DNA from: SSS58A sp041648155
Lineage (GTDB): Bacteria; Krumholzibacteriota; Krumholzibacteriia; Krumholzibacteriales; Krumholzibacteriaceae
Assembly (NCBI GenBank): GCA_041648155.1
Contig: JBAZPL010000139.1
Span: forward strand, 1-6,789
Direction of reading: 5' to 3'
Length of the DNA: 6,789 nt
This document shows positions 5,982 to 6,789 of this stretch, piece by piece. The notes beneath the pieces were generated by a model. It made no database searches. It was not told where the DNA came from and was given only the letters and a program-made list of their open reading frames with translations. Every line of letters begins with the position of its first letter. Positions within the stretch are counted from its first letter, which is position 1. The position numbers and the translations under genes are program-made.

Positions 5982-5995
5982 GCTCCGAATGGAGC
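5982..5995 (+). repeat. Small hairpin abutting the rplM -35 box
   Basis: GCTCC (5982-5986) and GGAGC (5991-5995) form a 5-bp stem with a GAAT loop, ending at the base before TTGACA. It lacks a T-run, so it is a poor terminator for mtnA. It may be a weak 3' end structure, an operator-like dyad, or chance. Confidence 0.35.
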
Positions 5996-6024
5996 TTGAC
6001 ATAATTCCTTGCCGCGTATATATT
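5996..6024 (+). promoter_or_regulatory. Strong sigma70-type promoter of the rplM-rpsI operon
   Basis: A consensus -35 TTGACA (5996-6001) and -10 TATATT (6019-6024) are separated by 17 nt. Transcription would start near 6031, giving an untranslated leader of about 52 nt before the L13 start at 6083. The near-perfect boxes fit a highly expressed ribosomal protein operon, and the region is locally AT-rich compared with the flanking genes. Confidence 0.85.
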
Positions 6025-6032
6025 TCGTTGTT

Positions 6033-6049
6033 TCGCGAGCGAATCGCGA
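6033..6049 (+). promoter_or_regulatory. Leader hairpin at the 5' end of the rplM mRNA
   Basis: TCGCGA (6033-6038) pairs with TCGCGA (6044-6049) around a GCGAA loop, a 6-bp stem within the first bases after the predicted start site. Such a structure could protect the 5' end from decay or take part in L13 autoregulation. It does not resemble a terminator and does not cover the ribosome binding site. Confidence 0.45.
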
Positions 6050-6071
6050 GCAAGCATTAATATGTCCGTTT

Positions 6072-6082
6072 GGAGGAGAACA
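6072..6082 (+). promoter_or_regulatory. Ribosome binding site deciding the rplM start
   Basis: GGAGGA (6072-6077) lies 5 nt before ATG 6083. An upstream in-frame ATG at 6062 precedes this site and has no Shine-Dalgarno of its own, so the start at 6083 is chosen. Confidence 0.8.
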
Positions 6083-6517
6083 ATGCAGCAGAAAACAACC
6101 ATTTTGAAAGGGAGCGAGGTTCGCAGGGACTGGTACGTCGTCGATGCGACCGGGAAGCCTCTCGGCAGGCTCGCTTCCATGGTCGCACAGGTCCTGCGGG
6201 GCAAGGGAAAGGTCGGCTTCGTACCCTTCATGGACCACGGCGATTTCGTGGTTATCGTGAACGCCTCGAACGTCTCGCTCTCCGGGAAGAAGCGCGAGAT
6301 GAAGACCTATTGGCGCTACACGGGCTATCCCGGCGGTCTCCGTTTGACGGCGTTCAAGGACGCGATCGCAAAGAATCCGCAGTTTGTCATCACGCACGCC
6401 GTGAAGGGAATGCTGCCCCACAACCGGTTGGGAAGAAGGCTTATCAAGAAGCTCAAGGTATACGCGGGGCCGGAGCATCCGCACGAAGCCCAGAAGCCCC
6501 AGGTTCTCGAGCTCTGA
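6083..6517 (+). CDS. rplM: 50S ribosomal protein L13
   Basis: A 144-residue protein, almost the same length as E. coli L13 (142). It is an early-assembling 23S rRNA-binding protein of the large subunit. RDWYVVDATGKPLGRLAS (15-32) is the conserved N-terminal block. HGDFVVIVNASNVSLSGKK (52-70) is the central core. VKGMLPHNRLGRRLIKKLKVYAG (107-129) and PEHPHEAQ (130-137) form the near-invariant C-terminal signature. The start at 6083 follows GGAGGA with 5-nt spacing. It is the first gene after a consensus promoter and is followed 69 nt later by rpsI, the near-universal bacterial rplM-rpsI pair. L13 represses its own operon in E. coli; whether the leader hairpin here does the same is inference. 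Confidence 0.98.
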   Translation: MQQKTTILKGSEVRRDWYVVDATGKPLGRLASMVAQVLRGKGKVGFVPFMDHGDFVVIVNASNVSLSGKKREMKTYWRYTGYPGGLRLTAFKDAIAKNPQFVITHAVKGMLPHNRLGRRLIKKLKVYAGPEHPHEAQKPQVLEL

Positions 6518-6571
6518 TCGTAGGCACGCGCAAGCTCACGCGCGAGACGCGTATCGGTTCAACGAGCCATG

Positions 6572-6586
6572 AAGGGAGGTGATACT
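6572..6586 (+). promoter_or_regulatory. Near-perfect ribosome binding site of rpsI
   Basis: AAGGGAGGTGAT (6572-6583) matches the anti-Shine-Dalgarno complement over nearly its full length and places GGAGG 7 nt before TTG 6587. The next in-frame ATG (6599) would be about 19 nt away, so this site decides for the TTG start. Confidence 0.8.
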
Positions 6587-6789
6587 TTGGCAAAGGAGAT
6601 GTTCCACGCAGTAGGCAGGAGGAAATCCTCGGTCGCCCGCGTGTTCCTGTCCGTCGGAGCGGGGAAGTTCACGATCAACGGGCGCGATCTCGACGAGTAT
6701 CTGCATCGCGAGAGTCTCTCCATGGTCGTCAAGCAACCGTTCCAGGTTACGAGCACGTTGGGTAAATACGACATCAAGGCAACCGTGCA
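6587..6789 (+). CDS. rpsI: 30S ribosomal protein S9, N-terminal part (runs off window)
   Basis: An open frame from TTG 6587 to the window edge gives 67 complete residues, about half of the usual 130. The translation starts MAKEMFHAVGRRKSSVARVF, with GRRKSSVARV (10-19) being the S9 signature. It continues with GKFTINGRDLDEYL and then SMVVKQPFQVT, matching the conserved INxRxLxxYF and VxQPL blocks. S9 binds 16S rRNA in the small-subunit head, and its C-terminal tail (not in the window) contacts P-site tRNA. It is the second gene of the rplM-rpsI operon. The TTG start is chosen because of the near-perfect Shine-Dalgarno 7 nt upstream. Starting at ATG 6599 would remove four residues and leave no properly spaced site. 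Confidence 0.96.
   Translation, partial: MAKEMFHAVGRRKSSVARVFLSVGAGKFTINGRDLDEYLHRESLSMVVKQPFQVTSTLGKYDIKATV

Noticed and set aside
6062..6082. Earlier in-frame ATG of rplM
   Set aside because: It would add seven residues (MSVWRRT) not typical of L13, has no ribosome binding site, and would place the strong GGAGGA inside the coding region.

Overview
The window is a compact stretch of bacterial chromosome with every supported gene on the + strand. Coding DNA is GC-rich with strong G/C preference at third codon positions, start codons are preceded by classical Shine-Dalgarno sites, and two sigma70-type promoters can be read. I see no transposase, phage gene, CRISPR array, tRNA or defence gene. 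The gene content is housekeeping and does not fix the phylum. A Gram-negative, possibly uncultured lineage (deltaproteobacterial or FCB-like) is a guess from overall feel only.

Layout. Positions 71-103 hold a strong intrinsic terminator, directly followed (15 nt) by the start of a coiled-coil/C4 zinc-ribbon protein (119-838). Next is a ribonuclease HI with an extra N-terminal domain (854-1432). A well-formed promoter (1504-1532) then drives the RNase P RNA gene rnpB (about 1559-1923). After only 44 nt comes recJ (1968-3692), followed by dtd (3711-4163), maf (4180-4794) and mtnA (4775-5923), tightly spaced or overlapping. A 159-nt gap carries a second promoter (5996-6024) and the leader of the ribosomal operon rplM (6083-6517) and rpsI (from 6587, TTG start, running off the window).

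Functional themes. The left half concerns RNA and RNA/DNA processing: RNase HI, RNase P RNA and the RecJ nuclease. The middle is a quality-control and salvage set: Dtd removes D-amino acids from tRNA, Maf hydrolyses non-canonical nucleotides, and MtnA salvages methylthioribose from S-adenosylmethionine use. The right end is the conserved L13-S9 ribosomal protein pair. Spacing suggests recJ-dtd-maf-mtnA are co-transcribed, possibly by read-through from the rnpB promoter because no intrinsic terminator is visible after rnpB.

The most unusual item is inside mtnA. An extra segment of roughly 35-40 residues contains a 15-bp exact direct repeat with a 36-bp period, interlaced with perfect 9-bp inverted repeats. 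It looks like a palindromic mobile-type repeat or tandem duplication kept in frame within an enzyme gene. Other points of interest are the terminator abutting the first gene, the rnpB-recJ arrangement, a GC dip inside recJ, and a hairpin at the predicted 5' end of the rplM mRNA. I did not find a clearly new multi-gene system.
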